DNA from: Kribbella sindirgiensis
GTDB lineage: Bacteria > Actinomycetota > Actinomycetes > Propionibacteriales > Kribbellaceae
Assembly: GCF_004331435.1 (NCBI RefSeq)
Contig: NZ_SJKA01000001.1
Coordinates: 62,001-126,000, forward strand
Length of the DNA stretch: 64,000 nucleotides
Direction: 5' to 3'
The stretch's first letter is position 1. Every line of letters begins with the position of its first letter. The notes under the pieces were generated by a model that was not told where the DNA came from, searched no databases, and was given only the letters and a program-made list of their open reading frames with translations. The position numbers and the translations under genes are program-made. Of this stretch, positions 23,933 through 30,289 are shown one piece after another.

Positions 23933-25825
23933 ATGCCGGCGAGACATCTCCGCACGTCCAGTACGACGCTCCGGCTCACGATCGCGTTGCTCGTGAGCGT
24001 CGCCGTACTGGGCGCCGTGCTGATGATCCCGTGGGGCGGCTCCGAGCCGGAGGCCGCTCCGGACCCGACCGTGAGCCACACGCCCGAACCGCCCACACCG
24101 CCACCGGCGCCGGTCCGGCAGAACGTCTACACATGCCCGGCGTACAGCGGAATCGACCACGCGAACCCGGTCGCCAACCTCTACAAGGACACATTCAAGT
24201 GGGGTACGACGCCGCCCACCAAGGTCGGTGACGGCAAGGGGAACATCAACTGGCGGATGAACCCGGCCAACAACCCCAGCTGGTACATGTGGCTGCACTC
24301 GCTTCGTTGGCTCGGGCAAGGAATCGACGCCGCCGCGCGCGGTGACAAGGCTGCGCTGCAGCGGGTCAGCGCGATCGTCCACGACTGGGTCAAGGACAAC
24401 CCGTACTCGTGGAAGTCCGACGTCGGCGCGTACGAGTCGACCATGCACCGCACCAACGTGCTGATCTGCCTGCGGCAGGCGGTGCTGTCGGGGCTGAAGG
24501 TGGCGCGGCTGCCGCTGACGTACGCGTGGCTGGACAAGGCGCTGCTGGAGCACGCGTGGTTCCTGCAGAAGAACTACAGCGGCGACTGGAACCACGGGAC
24601 CGACGAGAGCCTGGCGTTGTTCGGCATCGGCTGCACGCTGCAGCGCGACGACCTGAAGAAGATCGCGTCCGACCGGCTGACGAGCGCGATCAAGACGTCG
24701 ATCGACACGCAGGGGTCGACGAACGAGCAGTCGACGGCGTACGCGCAGTTCAACTACGTGCTCTGGGGACGGGCGATCGACGTACTGCGCAAGTGCGGCG
24801 CCGACCCCGGTACGACGATCACGGCCCGCCGGCGGGAACTCGCGAAATGGCTCGCGCTGGCGACCAACTCGCTCGGGAACCTGCCGCAGCTCGGCGACTC
24901 CGAGGTGGTGCGCACGGCGCCCGTCCCCGGGACCGTTCTGGAGTACGCCGGGACGCGTGGCGCCCGCGGCATCCGGCCGACGCAGCGGATCGGGATCTTC
25001 GACGCCGGGTACATCTTCGGGCGGACCGGCTGGGGCGAGAAGCGGCCGTTCACGCAGGAATCGACGTACAGCATCCGGTTCGGGCCGACGCGGAAACTGC
25101 ACGGCCACGAGGACCACACGTCGATCACGTACACGTCGCGCGGGCGGGACATCCTGATCGACGGCGGGCACGCCGGGTACAAGGTGGACGACTGGCGGAG
25201 CTGGGCGAAGAGCCAGTTCGCGCACAACGAGCTGACCGTGGCCTCGGCCGCGGCCGAGCACCCGGACACGAAGCTGGTGCGGTCGTCGATCAAGGACACG
25301 TCGGAGTTCTACGAGTTGAAGGACAAGCTCGGCGCCGTCGACCGGACGCGGGACGTACTGGTGCTGAAGGATCCCGACCTGATGGTGGTGCTGGATCGCG
25401 GTTCGTCGGCCGCCGAGCAGGAGTACTCGACGCTGTGGCATCTGCCCGCGGACCAGACGGTAGTTGTCAGCGGCAACGACCGGGCGACGGCCGCGCGGCC
25501 GGGTGACACGGTGAAGACGACGCTGCTGCAGATCCCGTTCCAGCAGCAGACGACGCCGATCGAGGTGACGACCGGGCAGCAGGACCCGATCCAGGGCTGG
25601 CACTACACGACCATCGACAAGCGCCTGCCGTCGCCGGTGGTGAAGTTCAACCGGACCGGGCAGAACGCGAGCATCCTGTCCGTGATCGCGCCGACCCGCA
25701 CCAACGCGACGGTCTCGTACACCACGTCGATGCAGGGCTCACGGATGATCGTGAACCTGACCGTCGACGGGGTGACAACGGTGATCGGGGTTTCCGCGGA
25801 CGGGACGCTGCAGCGGATCAAGTAG
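23933..25825 (+). CDS. Heparinase II/III-like polysaccharide lyase family protein, membrane-anchored
   Basis: 630 residues from the ATG at 23933 (GGGGAGG upstream; an ATG 30 bp earlier is in frame but has a weaker site). One N-terminal signal-anchor helix (LTIALLVSVAVLGAVLMIPW), a Pro-rich linker, an alpha-helical toroid domain (about 60-390) with 'WNHGTDESLALFGIG' and 'NEQSTAYAQFNYVLWGR', then the heparinase II/III beta-sandwich with 'LHGHEDHTSITYTSRGRDIL' and 'IDGGHAGY'. The NHG..E and GHEDHTS motifs carry the likely catalytic His and Asn/Tyr residues. It probably cleaves a uronic-acid-containing cell-surface or environmental polysaccharide and works with the two SGNH hydrolases. Confidence 0.87.
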   Translation: MPARHLRTSSTTLRLTIALLVSVAVLGAVLMIPWGGSEPEAAPDPTVSHTPEPPTPPPAPVRQNVYTCPAYSGIDHANPVANLYKDTFKWGTTPPTKVGDGKGNINWRMNPANNPSWYMWLHSLRWLGQGIDAAARGDKAALQRVSAIVHDWVKDNPYSWKSDVGAYESTMHRTNVLICLRQAVLSGLKVARLPLTYAWLDKALLEHAWFLQKNYSGDWNHGTDESLALFGIGCTLQRDDLKKIASDRLTSAIKTSIDTQGSTNEQSTAYAQFNYVLWGRAIDVLRKCGADPGTTITARRRELAKWLALATNSLGNLPQLGDSEVVRTAPVPGTVLEYAGTRGARGIRPTQRIGIFDAGYIFGRTGWGEKRPFTQESTYSIRFGPTRKLHGHEDHTSITYTSRGRDILIDGGHAGYKVDDWRSWAKSQFAHNELTVASAAAEHPDTKLVRSSIKDTSEFYELKDKLGAVDRTRDVLVLKDPDLMVVLDRGSSAAEQEYSTLWHLPADQTVVVSGNDRATAARPGDTVKTTLLQIPFQQQTTPIEVTTGQQDPIQGWHYTTIDKRLPSPVVKFNRTGQNASILSVIAPTRTNATVSYTTSMQGSRMIVNLTVDGVTTVIGVSADGTLQRIK

Positions 25826-25901
25826 GTTTCGCGGACCGCCAGCACTCAACAACTGCCCTCCTCGGCACGCGCTGAGCGTGAACCGGGGTCGCCGAGGCAG
25901 G

Positions 25902-26498
25902 TTATGTAGTGGTGGCGGTCCGCTTCGGGCCGACCGGCTTCCAGTCGTGGGGTGGGTCCTCGCCGACGCGGCCGTCGACGGCCTCGCGGATCAGGTCCGC
26001 GTGGCCCGTGTGGCGGCCGTACTCCTCGATCAGGTCGCAGACCAGGCGGCGGAGGCTCGCGTGCCTCCCATCCGGCCAGGCGATGTCGGCCGGCTGGTCG
26101 AGCCCACCGTCGGCGATCGCCGCCGTCAACGTCGCCCGCGACCGGGCGACCGCGCCGTCCCACAGCGCGTACAGCTCAGCCGGCGTGTTGTCGACGGCGG
26201 AGTTGAACTCCCAGTCGTTGTCGTCCCGCCAGCCGTTCTCCAGCCACGGCCCGCTCATCGGCCTCCCCTGGAACTTCACGTCGAACAGATAGTCCTCGTT
26301 CGCCGCCAGGTGCTTCATCAACCCGCCGAGCGTGATCGACGACGCCCCGATCCGCGTGTTCAACCCGTCCGCGTCCAGCTCGTCGACCTTGTACCGGAAC
26401 GTCGTACGCAACCGGTCCAGCGCACCGACCAGATGCTCGACGTCACTCCCCGCCAACGGCGGCTCCCACCACGGCGACACCCACGCAGTTTCACTCAT
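25902..26498 (-). CDS. DUF664 / DinB-fold family protein
   Basis: 198 residues of the DUF664 (mini-circle) branch of the DinB superfamily. 'DRLRTTFRYKVDELDADGLN', 'TLGGLMKHLAANEDYLFDVK' (metal His) and 'ASLRRLVCDLIEEYGRHTGH' (two more His) form the predicted metal site. Such proteins are thought to be thiol-dependent S-transferases in actinobacteria. Single gene, divergent from a NUDIX hydrolase. Confidence 0.87.
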   Translation of the reverse strand: MSETAWVSPWWEPPLAGSDVEHLVGALDRLRTTFRYKVDELDADGLNTRIGASSITLGGLMKHLAANEDYLFDVKFQGRPMSGPWLENGWRDDNDWEFNSAVDNTPAELYALWDGAVARSRATLTAAIADGGLDQPADIAWPDGRHASLRRLVCDLIEEYGRHTGHADLIREAVDGRVGEDPPHDWKPVGPKRTATTT

Positions 26499-26558
26499 GG
26501 CAGCACGGTAGGCCCGGTTCCGGACACTCTCCTTCCGGAACCTGCAATACTCGCCCGC

Positions 26559-27029
26559 ATGCAGCGATACGCCGGTGTGATCGCACGGTACGACGGGATG
26601 GTCGCGGTGGTCCGGGAGCAGTACGAGGCCTGGGACGCGCCGTACTGGAACCTGCCGAGCGGCGCCGTGGAGGACGGTGAGACCCCGGCGGACGGCGCGG
26701 TACGGGAACTGCGCGAGGAGTCCGGCCTGGTCGCCGCGGCGGGAGACCTGGAGCTGGTGTGGACGACGCGCACGACGGCCGACGGCCGCATGACGTCGCG
26801 GTCGTGGAACTACGTCGTGGACGTGCGCGATCCCGCGTTCGCGGTCGACGATCCGGACCGGTCGGTCATGGAGGTGCGGTGGGTCCCGGTCGAGGACGCC
26901 GTACGGCTGCTGAGCAAGCTTCCGTACCCACCGATCGCCGTACCCGCGGTCGACTACCTCGCGTACGGCATCCGCGGGCGGGACTGGGGGTTCACCCTCT
27001 ACGGAGAGACGTGGAGCTGGGATCAGTAA
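26559..27029 (+). CDS. NUDIX hydrolase
   Basis: 156 residues from the ATG at 26559. The Nudix box is perfect at residues 35-57: 'GAVEDGETPADGAVRELREE' followed by SGL. The region after it ('WTTRTTADGRMTSRSWNYVV') lacks features of a specific nucleotide class, so it could act on ADP-ribose, NTPs or other nucleoside diphosphate derivatives. The last 38 bp overlap the 3' end of the convergent acetyltransferase gene. Confidence 0.9.
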   Translation: MQRYAGVIARYDGMVAVVREQYEAWDAPYWNLPSGAVEDGETPADGAVRELREESGLVAAAGDLELVWTTRTTADGRMTSRSWNYVVDVRDPAFAVDDPDRSVMEVRWVPVEDAVRLLSKLPYPPIAVPAVDYLAYGIRGRDWGFTLYGETWSWDQ

Positions 27030-27591
27030 AGGTCCGGCGGACGACAACGTTGCGTTTGGCCGACGTACGGTCCTCGGCGTACGTCGTGAAGCCGGCGGCG
27101 AGGAAGGTGCTGAGTACGCCGCGGCCGGGGTCGCCGGGCATCGCCTTCACCGGGTACGCCTCGACGATCCGCGCACCCGAACTGCGCGCGTAATCGACGG
27201 CCGCATCGACCATCGGAGACGTCAGCCCCTGCCTCCGGTACCCGCTCTTCACGAACAGGCAGTTGATCGCCCAGATCGTCTCGTCCTCCGGCTCGTCGAT
27301 CGGCAACACCCGCGAGTGGACGATCGCGGCGTACTCCGTCCGCGGGGCGACCGCACACCAGGCCGCCGGGCGCTCATCGACGTACCCGATGAGCCCGACC
27401 GGGACGCCTGCCTGAACGAAACCCTCGAGCGCGGCGCGGTTCTCGGCACTTCCGTTCGCGGCGACGGTCGACGCAGGCAGCCGGCGGGCCATGCACCAGC
27501 ATCCCCGCGTCCCACCACTCGTCCCGAACAGCTCGAGCAGGTCCTCCCACCGCCCCTGGTCGACCGGATACGCCTCCACCCGCGCATTCAA
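26992..27591 (-). CDS. GNAT family N-acetyltransferase
   Basis: 199 residues. The N-terminal part has 'GRWEDLLELFGTSGGTRGCW'; the acetyl-CoA binding motif A is 'INCLFVKSGYRRQGLTSPMV' with the (Q/R)-x-x-G-x-(G/A)-like loop RRQGLT, followed by 'DAAVDYARSSGARIVEAYPV' and 'FLAAGFTTYAEDR'. This matches a common actinobacterial GNAT subgroup of unknown substrate. Its 3' end overlaps the NUDIX gene by 38 bp in convergent orientation. Confidence 0.87.
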   Translation of the reverse strand: MNARVEAYPVDQGRWEDLLELFGTSGGTRGCWCMARRLPASTVAANGSAENRAALEGFVQAGVPVGLIGYVDERPAAWCAVAPRTEYAAIVHSRVLPIDEPEDETIWAINCLFVKSGYRRQGLTSPMVDAAVDYARSSGARIVEAYPVKAMPGDPGRGVLSTFLAAGFTTYAEDRTSAKRNVVVRRTFTDPSSTSLRRG

Positions 27592-27600
27592 CCACGCATG

Positions 27601-27765
27601 TATCGTCCGGACGCACGTCGGATCCGGCGCGCTGAGCTACGACGACCGCGACGTGGAACACGCGGTGGTCGGCACCGACGGCCTGGTCACGGACGGCCCG
27701 CCCCTGAAGGGCACCGCTACAACGCCCTGGGCACCGAACAATGGCCAGGCCTCTGGCGCGGTTAG
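27601..27765 (+). pseudogene. Possible frameshifted gene fragment
   Basis: Between the GNAT and the peptidoglycan-binding gene, one frame reads 'DRDVEHAVVGTDGLVTDGPP' and, after a one-base shift near 27712, another reads 'KGHRYNALGTEQWPGLWRG' and stops at 27765. Together they look like the C-terminus of an otherwise missing protein. I do not recognise the family. The stop is shared with the end of the convergent gene. Treat as a weak call. Confidence 0.25.
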
Positions 27766-28277
27766 CTGCAGGTCCGGGTGTTGTACGACGCCCACGTCCA
27801 GCCGCTGCCAATGTTGAACTGGTAGTTTCCGGCGCTGCTACGACGAACGTAGAAGGCATGCTCGGGACCGGAGTACAGCCCGTTGACCCAGCCGGACGCG
27901 TCGAAGGTGTGAGAGATGATGCCCGCCGCAGTCCAACTCTGGCGGCCCGCGGAACCGTCCGCAGACAGACCGTTCGCCCGTTGGAACGCCCGCGTCGCCG
28001 TATCGGTCCGGTCGCCGAAAATGCCGTCGATCTCGCTCTTCGCCAGGAAGCCGTTGGCCCAGAGCACCGCCTGCCACAGGCAGGTGGCGTTCGAGTACCG
28101 ATGGACGGCGACGCTCACCACACCCTCGTCGTACCAGTCGGTCTGCATCGCGCCTGACCCGGCCACGTAAGCCCGGCCGGTGTAGCTGCCACTGGCCTGC
28201 GCCGGACCTGCGACCAACAAACCGGCAACCACCGCCGCGATCCCCACCACGGCGCTCAGAATGCGCGTCTTCACCAA
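27762..28277 (-). CDS. Secreted peptidoglycan-binding-domain protein
   Basis: 171 residues. A signal peptide (MVKTRILSAVVGIAAVVAGL, cleavage after PAQASG) leads to a short N-terminal region and a PG_binding_1 domain: 'NATCLWQAVLWANGFL', 'EIDGIFGDRTDTATRAFQRA', 'NGLSADGSAGRQSWTAAG'. The tail of about 60 residues has 'HAFYVRRSSAGNYQFNIGSG' and three Cys overall. No catalytic domain follows, so it probably binds the wall or serves as an accessory factor. The 280 bp upstream to the tRNA-Thr terminator hold no gene that I can support. Confidence 0.8.
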   Translation of the reverse strand: MVKTRILSAVVGIAAVVAGLLVAGPAQASGSYTGRAYVAGSGAMQTDWYDEGVVSVAVHRYSNATCLWQAVLWANGFLAKSEIDGIFGDRTDTATRAFQRANGLSADGSAGRQSWTAAGIISHTFDASGWVNGLYSGPEHAFYVRRSSAGNYQFNIGSGWTWASYNTRTCS

Positions 28278-28510
28278 ATCCTCCAGAAGTGTCCTCGAGC
28301 CTGCGCCGCGACGGTACGCGCCACCTCCGCCGCACTACTGCCCGTACCCGACCCGTACCGAGCGCCCAGAAAGCCTGCTAACGCCGAGCCGGACGAATAC
28401 GACAAGACAGACGAGGACGAGGGGCCGGAGGCGTCCGCGCTGGTGCCCAGTTAGCACGCGCGTTGGCAAACCCGCACCATGAGCGGCACGACGAAGCAGG
28501 CGAGACATGC

Positions 28511-28547
28511 AGAACCCCAGGTCGATGTTGCTCTGACCTGGGGTTCT
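28511..28547 (-). terminator. Terminator hairpin downstream of tRNA-Thr
   Basis: AGAACCCCAGGTC (28511-28523) and GACCTGGGGTTCT (28535-28547) form a perfect 13-bp stem with an 11-base loop, 13 bp past the 3' end of the minus-strand tRNA. No T-tract follows, as is common in high-GC actinobacteria. Confidence 0.65.
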
Positions 28548-28560
28548 CCGAGTGCGGGAG

Positions 28561-28636
28561 TGGAGCCGCCTGTCGGAATCGAACCGACGACCTTCTCATT
28601 ACGAGTGAGACGCTCTGCCGACTGAGCTAAGGCGGC
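28561..28636 (-). tRNA. tRNA-Thr (anticodon CGU)
   Basis: A canonical 76-nt cloverleaf with encoded CCA. Acceptor GCCGCCT pairs with AGGCGGC; U8-A9 are present; D-arm AGCTCAGTCGGCAGAGC; anticodon arm TCTCA-CTCGTAA-TGAGA with CGU at 28593-28591; T-arm GTCGG-TTCGATT-CCGAC. This ordinary gene is a useful contrast to the irregular tRNA-like genes on the opposite strand just downstream. Confidence 0.97.
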
Positions 28637-28659
28637 GGGTTGCTGCGGCAAGAGTGTAG

Positions 28660-28792
28660 CGGGAGGTGGGGGAGGATTCCGAATCGGATCCTGGGCGGAG
28701 GGGTACGGCGGGGTACCGCGGGGGCGGGGTGTGGTCGGGGTCACTGGGGAAGGGAGCGGAACCGGGGTGGGGTGGTGGGCGTCGGAGGGGTG
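28660..28792 (+). other. G-rich spacer with a G-quadruplex motif
   Basis: The plus strand is unusually rich in G-runs here. 28764-28790 holds four runs of at least three G with loops of 1, 4 and 7 bases, the formal G-quadruplex pattern. No credible gene is present; a 64-codon open frame is low-complexity Gly/Arg and lacks a good ribosome site. The stretch separates tRNA-Thr from the promoter of the irregular tRNA cluster. Confidence 0.4.
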
Positions 28793-28807
28793 GCTGAATT
28801 GCTTGGG

Positions 28808-28860
28808 AACAATTGTTTTGCGGAAATGCGTTGACTTCGTTGTGGGTGCTGGGTGAGACT
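28808..28860 (+). promoter_or_regulatory. Palindrome and probable promoter of the tRNA/RtcB cluster
   Basis: AACAATTGTT at 28808-28817 is a perfect 10-bp palindrome in a short AT-rich patch. TTGACT at 28831-28836 is a strong -35 match, and 18 bases later GAGACT (28855-28860) is a usable -10. The leader ORF starts 36 bp downstream. The palindrome could be an operator. Prediction from sequence only. Confidence 0.5.
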
Positions 28861-28895
28861 ATTTCCCGCGAGACCAAGACCTTGAGGAGAAGATC

Positions 28896-29027
28896 GTGTA
28901 CGGAACGCACATCCTGAACGAAGCCTGGCGGCCGGGCCGCGTGGCTTTGTCGGCGTGCCTGCGATCCGTGGGCGACGACACCGCCTACCACCAGCTCAGC
29001 CTGTGCACGGACGGCCCACCTGGGTGA
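28896..29027 (+). CDS. 43-codon leader ORF ahead of the tRNA/RtcB cluster
   Basis: A GTG with TTGAGGAG 7 bp upstream (the best ribosome site in the neighbourhood) opens a 43-residue ORF beginning VYGTHILNEAWRPGRVALSA and ending SLCTDGPPG. No domain was recognised. It is followed at once by two hairpins, the second with a T-tract, and then by the irregular tRNA genes. The order promoter, short ORF, terminator, structural RNA genes resembles an attenuation leader. It contains codons for Trp, Tyr, His, Arg, Pro, Gln and Leu, all amino acids of the downstream anticodons, though in 43 codons this is weak evidence. It could equally be a small protein. Confidence 0.5.
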   Translation: MYGTHILNEAWRPGRVALSACLRSVGDDTAYHQLSLCTDGPPG

Positions 29028-29094
29028 TCTCCGCGTGGAGAGACCTCCAGGAGCCGTCTGAGCCGGGTACCGGCAGCAGGCGGCTCTTTCTTTT
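29028..29094 (+). terminator. Hairpin and intrinsic terminator (possible attenuator) before the tRNA cluster
   Basis: Immediately after the leader stop, TCTCC-GCGT-GGAGA (29028-29041) forms a small hairpin. Then GAGCCG (29051-29056) pairs with CGGCTC (29081-29086), with an inner CTG/CAG and CCGG/CCGG stem, followed by the T-tract TTTCTTTT (29087-29094). GGAG at 29037 can also pair with CTCC at 29045, so alternative folds exist. This is one of very few T-tract terminators in the window, and transcription must pass it to reach the tRNAs unless they have another promoter. Confidence 0.65.
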
Positions 29095-29109
29095 GCCCGA
29101 ACCACGGGC
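29095..29109 (+). other. Hairpin directly upstream of tRNA-like gene 1
   Basis: GCCCG-AACCA-CGGGC, a 5-bp stem ending 4 bases before the tRNA-like gene at 29114. One of five stem-loops in this cluster that sit 2 to 6 bases before a tRNA 5' end; a role in 5' processing is inferred. Confidence 0.5.
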
Positions 29110-29113
29110 CATC

Positions 29114-29182
29114 GCCGATGCGCAATGGTTGCGGACCGGATTCCAAACCCGCGTCATGAGGGTTCGACTCCCTCCATCGGTG
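29114..29182 (+). tRNA. Irregular tRNA-like gene 1 (apparent anticodon CCA, Trp)
   Basis: 69 nt. Acceptor GCCGATG pairs with CATCGGT (one G-U); T-arm GAGGG-TTCGACT-CCCTC is perfect. The D-arm is shortened to a hairpin CGCAA-TGG-TTGCG that takes the place of positions 8 and 9, so U8 is absent. The anticodon arm folds poorly: with CCA at 29143-29145 only three central pairs form, or an alternative GAC-CGG stem with a 9-base loop. No encoded CCA. Either a degenerate tRNA or a specialised tRNA-like RNA; amino-acid identity is uncertain. Confidence 0.55.
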
Positions 29183-29240
29183 CTTTCCGGTATTCACGGA
29201 TATCGGCACGAACAATTGACAACTGGACATTCATCGCATT

Positions 29241-29268
29241 TCTCCCGGCGCCTTGTGGGGCCGGGAGA
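29241..29268 (+). other. Hairpin directly upstream of tRNA-like gene 2
   Basis: TCTCCCGGC (29241-29249) pairs with GCCGGGAGA (29260-29268) around a 10-base loop, ending 3 bases before the tRNA at 29272. A TTGACA at 29216-29221 upstream might be a -35 element for this part of the cluster. Confidence 0.55.
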
Positions 29269-29271
29269 GGA

Positions 29272-29347
29272 CCAGTTGTAGGCCAGCGGCCAGGCCACCT
29301 CATTTGGGTTGAGGAGATCGGGGGTTCGAGTCCCTCCAACTGGACCA
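29272..29347 (+). tRNA. tRNA-Pro-like gene (anticodon UGG)
   Basis: 73 nt plus an encoded CCA. Acceptor CCAGTTG/CAACTGG perfect, U8-A9 present, D-arm GGCC-AGCGGCCA-GGCC, anticodon arm CCTCA-TTTGGGT-TGAGG with UGG at 29305-29307 and U33 present, variable loop AGATC, T-arm GGGGG-TTCGAGT-CCCTC with one G-U. Discriminator A. It is the only member of this cluster that encodes CCA, and its fold is fully credible. Confidence 0.85.
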
Positions 29348-29450
29348 GGCGCCCGCAGGATGCTCAGCTACCGGCCGAGCGAGCGCCACAACCAGGTCGG
29401 CGTCTGCAGCCAGGGGAGGCTCTGGACTGCCGCTGCCGACCCACCCATGC
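29348..29450 (+). other. Structured spacer between tRNA-Pro-like and tRNA-Arg-like genes
   Basis: GGCGC (29348-29352) can pair with GCGCC (29383-29387) around an inner GCTC-loop-GAGC hairpin that looks like a D-arm, and a GCAG/CTGC hairpin follows. There is no T-arm sequence, so no tRNA can be called. It may be a decayed tRNA or another structured RNA. Confidence 0.3.
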
Positions 29451-29489
29451 GCCCTGCGCCGGAAATCCGCAAGACATCCGGCGCAGGGC
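29451..29489 (+). other. Strong hairpin directly upstream of the tRNA-Arg-like gene
   Basis: GCCCTGCGCCGG (29451-29462) and CCGGCGCAGGGC (29478-29489) form a perfect 12-bp stem with a 15-base loop, ending 6 bases before the tRNA at 29496. There is no T-tract, and transcription has to continue into the tRNAs, so a processing signal is more likely than a terminator. Confidence 0.65.
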
Positions 29490-29495
29490 CGGTGA

Positions 29496-29569
29496 ACGCC
29501 CGTGGCTCAACCGGACAGAGCGCCTGCCTACGAAGCAGGAGGGTGCAGGTTCGAATCCTGCCGGGCGTG
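29496..29569 (+). tRNA. tRNA-Arg-like gene (anticodon ACG)
   Basis: 74 nt. Acceptor ACGCCCG/CGGGCGT perfect, U8-G9, D-arm GCTC-AACCGGACA-GAGC, anticodon arm CCTGC-CTACGAA-GCAGG with ACG at 29530-29532, variable loop AGGGT, T-arm GCAGG-TTCGAAT-CCTGC. Discriminator G, no encoded CCA. All stems are perfect. The position-34 A would normally be edited to inosine. Confidence 0.88.
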
Positions 29570-29571
29570 CT

Positions 29572-29645
29572 GTGTCCGAGGCAGAAGCGGGCGATGCGCC
29601 GGGACGTGGCCCCGGAGGAAGCGGGTTCGAGCCCCGCCGGACACC
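29572..29645 (+). tRNA. tRNA-His-like gene (anticodon GUG) with C33 and no U8
   Basis: 74 nt, only 2 bases after the tRNA-Arg-like gene. Acceptor GTGTCCG/CGGACAC perfect, anticodon stem CCGGG/CCCGG perfect, T-arm GCGGG-TTCGAGC-CCCGC perfect, variable loop AGGAA. The anticodon loop is ACGTGGC: GUG at 29606-29608, but position 33 is C (29605) instead of the near-universal U. Position 8 is A. The discriminator is C, the His identity base. No encoded CCA. Confidence 0.75.
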
Positions 29646-29648
29646 CTC

Positions 29649-29683
29649 GAGTACGGCACGCTCACGCAGCGTACGCCGTACTC
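29649..29683 (+). other. Hairpin directly upstream of the UAG-anticodon tRNA-like gene
   Basis: GAGTACGGC (29649-29657) pairs with GCCGTACTC (29675-29683), enclosing a second stem ACGCT/AGCGT. It ends 3 bases before the tRNA at 29687. Confidence 0.6.
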
Positions 29684-29686
29684 CCC

Positions 29687-29760
29687 GCGGCTCTGGCCCA
29701 ACTGGGAGAGGCGCCTGGCTTAGAACCAGGAGGTTCAGGGTTCGAATCCCTGGGGCCGCA
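29687..29760 (+). tRNA. tRNA-like gene with anticodon UAG but a class I body
   Basis: 74 nt. Acceptor GCGGCTC/GGGCCGC with one G-U, U8-G9 present, D-arm with GCC/GGC pairs, anticodon arm CCTGG-CTTAGAA-CCAGG perfect with UAG at 29721-29723, variable loop AGGTT, T-arm CAGGG-TTCGAAT-CCCTG perfect. UAG reads the Leu codons CUA/CUG, but bacterial tRNA-Leu normally has a long variable arm, which is missing here. Discriminator A, no encoded CCA. The charging amino acid is therefore uncertain. Confidence 0.8.
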
Positions 29761-29842
29761 CGGATCAACCGAGACCGACCGACACCGAGATCGCCGACCT
29801 GCTGACCGCGGGTCGGGCACACTGGATGGGAGGAGGAACCAC

Positions 29843-30289
29843 ATGAGCGGTGTGATCGTTCTGAATGCCTCGTACGAGCAGCTGCACGTCGTGTCGATCC
29901 CGCATGCCATCCGGATGCTCGTCCGGGAGGTCGCCGTCGTCGAGGAAGCACATGACGGCGCCAGCATCGGACCGTTCCCCCTCCCCCGCGTCCTGCGTCT
30001 TGTCCGGTACGTCGTGATGAAGTGGCGCTACGCCTCCGGCCGGCTGCAGTACACGCGGGCCGGCGTACTGAAGCGCGACAAGTACACGTGCGCGTACTGC
30101 GGCCAGCTCGGCGCCACCACGATGGACCACGTGATCCCACGATCACGCGGCGGTCGGGGAGAGTGGCTGAACGCCGTCGCCGCGCACGCGCGCTGCAACG
30201 AGAAGAAGGGCTCGCGCACACCGGAAGAGGCCGGCATGCCACTGCGGTGGCAGCCGTGGGTCCCTTCCCGTGCCGAGATAGCGCTCTGA
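29843..30289 (+). CDS. HNH endonuclease inside the tRNA/RtcB cluster
   Basis: 148 residues from an ATG preceded by GGGAGGAGG. The N-terminal part 'SGVIVLNASYEQLHVVSIPH' is the leader domain common to a family of actinobacterial HNH proteins. The nuclease core is 'CAYCGQLGATTMDHVIPRSR', then 'WLNAVAAHARCNEKKG': two CxxC-type zinc knuckle halves, the DH of the catalytic motif and the Asn. It lies between tRNA-like genes on both sides and shares a stop-spanning hairpin (30281-30320) with the next one. The family's substrate is usually DNA; an RNA target here would be speculation. Confidence 0.88.
   Translation: MSGVIVLNASYEQLHVVSIPHAIRMLVREVAVVEEAHDGASIGPFPLPRVLRLVRYVVMKWRYASGRLQYTRAGVLKRDKYTCAYCGQLGATTMDHVIPRSRGGRGEWLNAVAAHARCNEKKGSRTPEEAGMPLRWQPWVPSRAEIAL

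Noticed and set aside
28640..28834. Open frame of 64 codons, Gly/Arg-rich, upstream of the tRNA cluster
   Set aside because: Low complexity from G-runs, no ribosome site, no family resemblance; it overlaps the promoter elements of the cluster.
29348..29450. Additional tRNA between the Pro- and Arg-like genes
   Set aside because: A D-arm-like hairpin is present, but there is no T-arm TTC motif and no matching anticodon arm.
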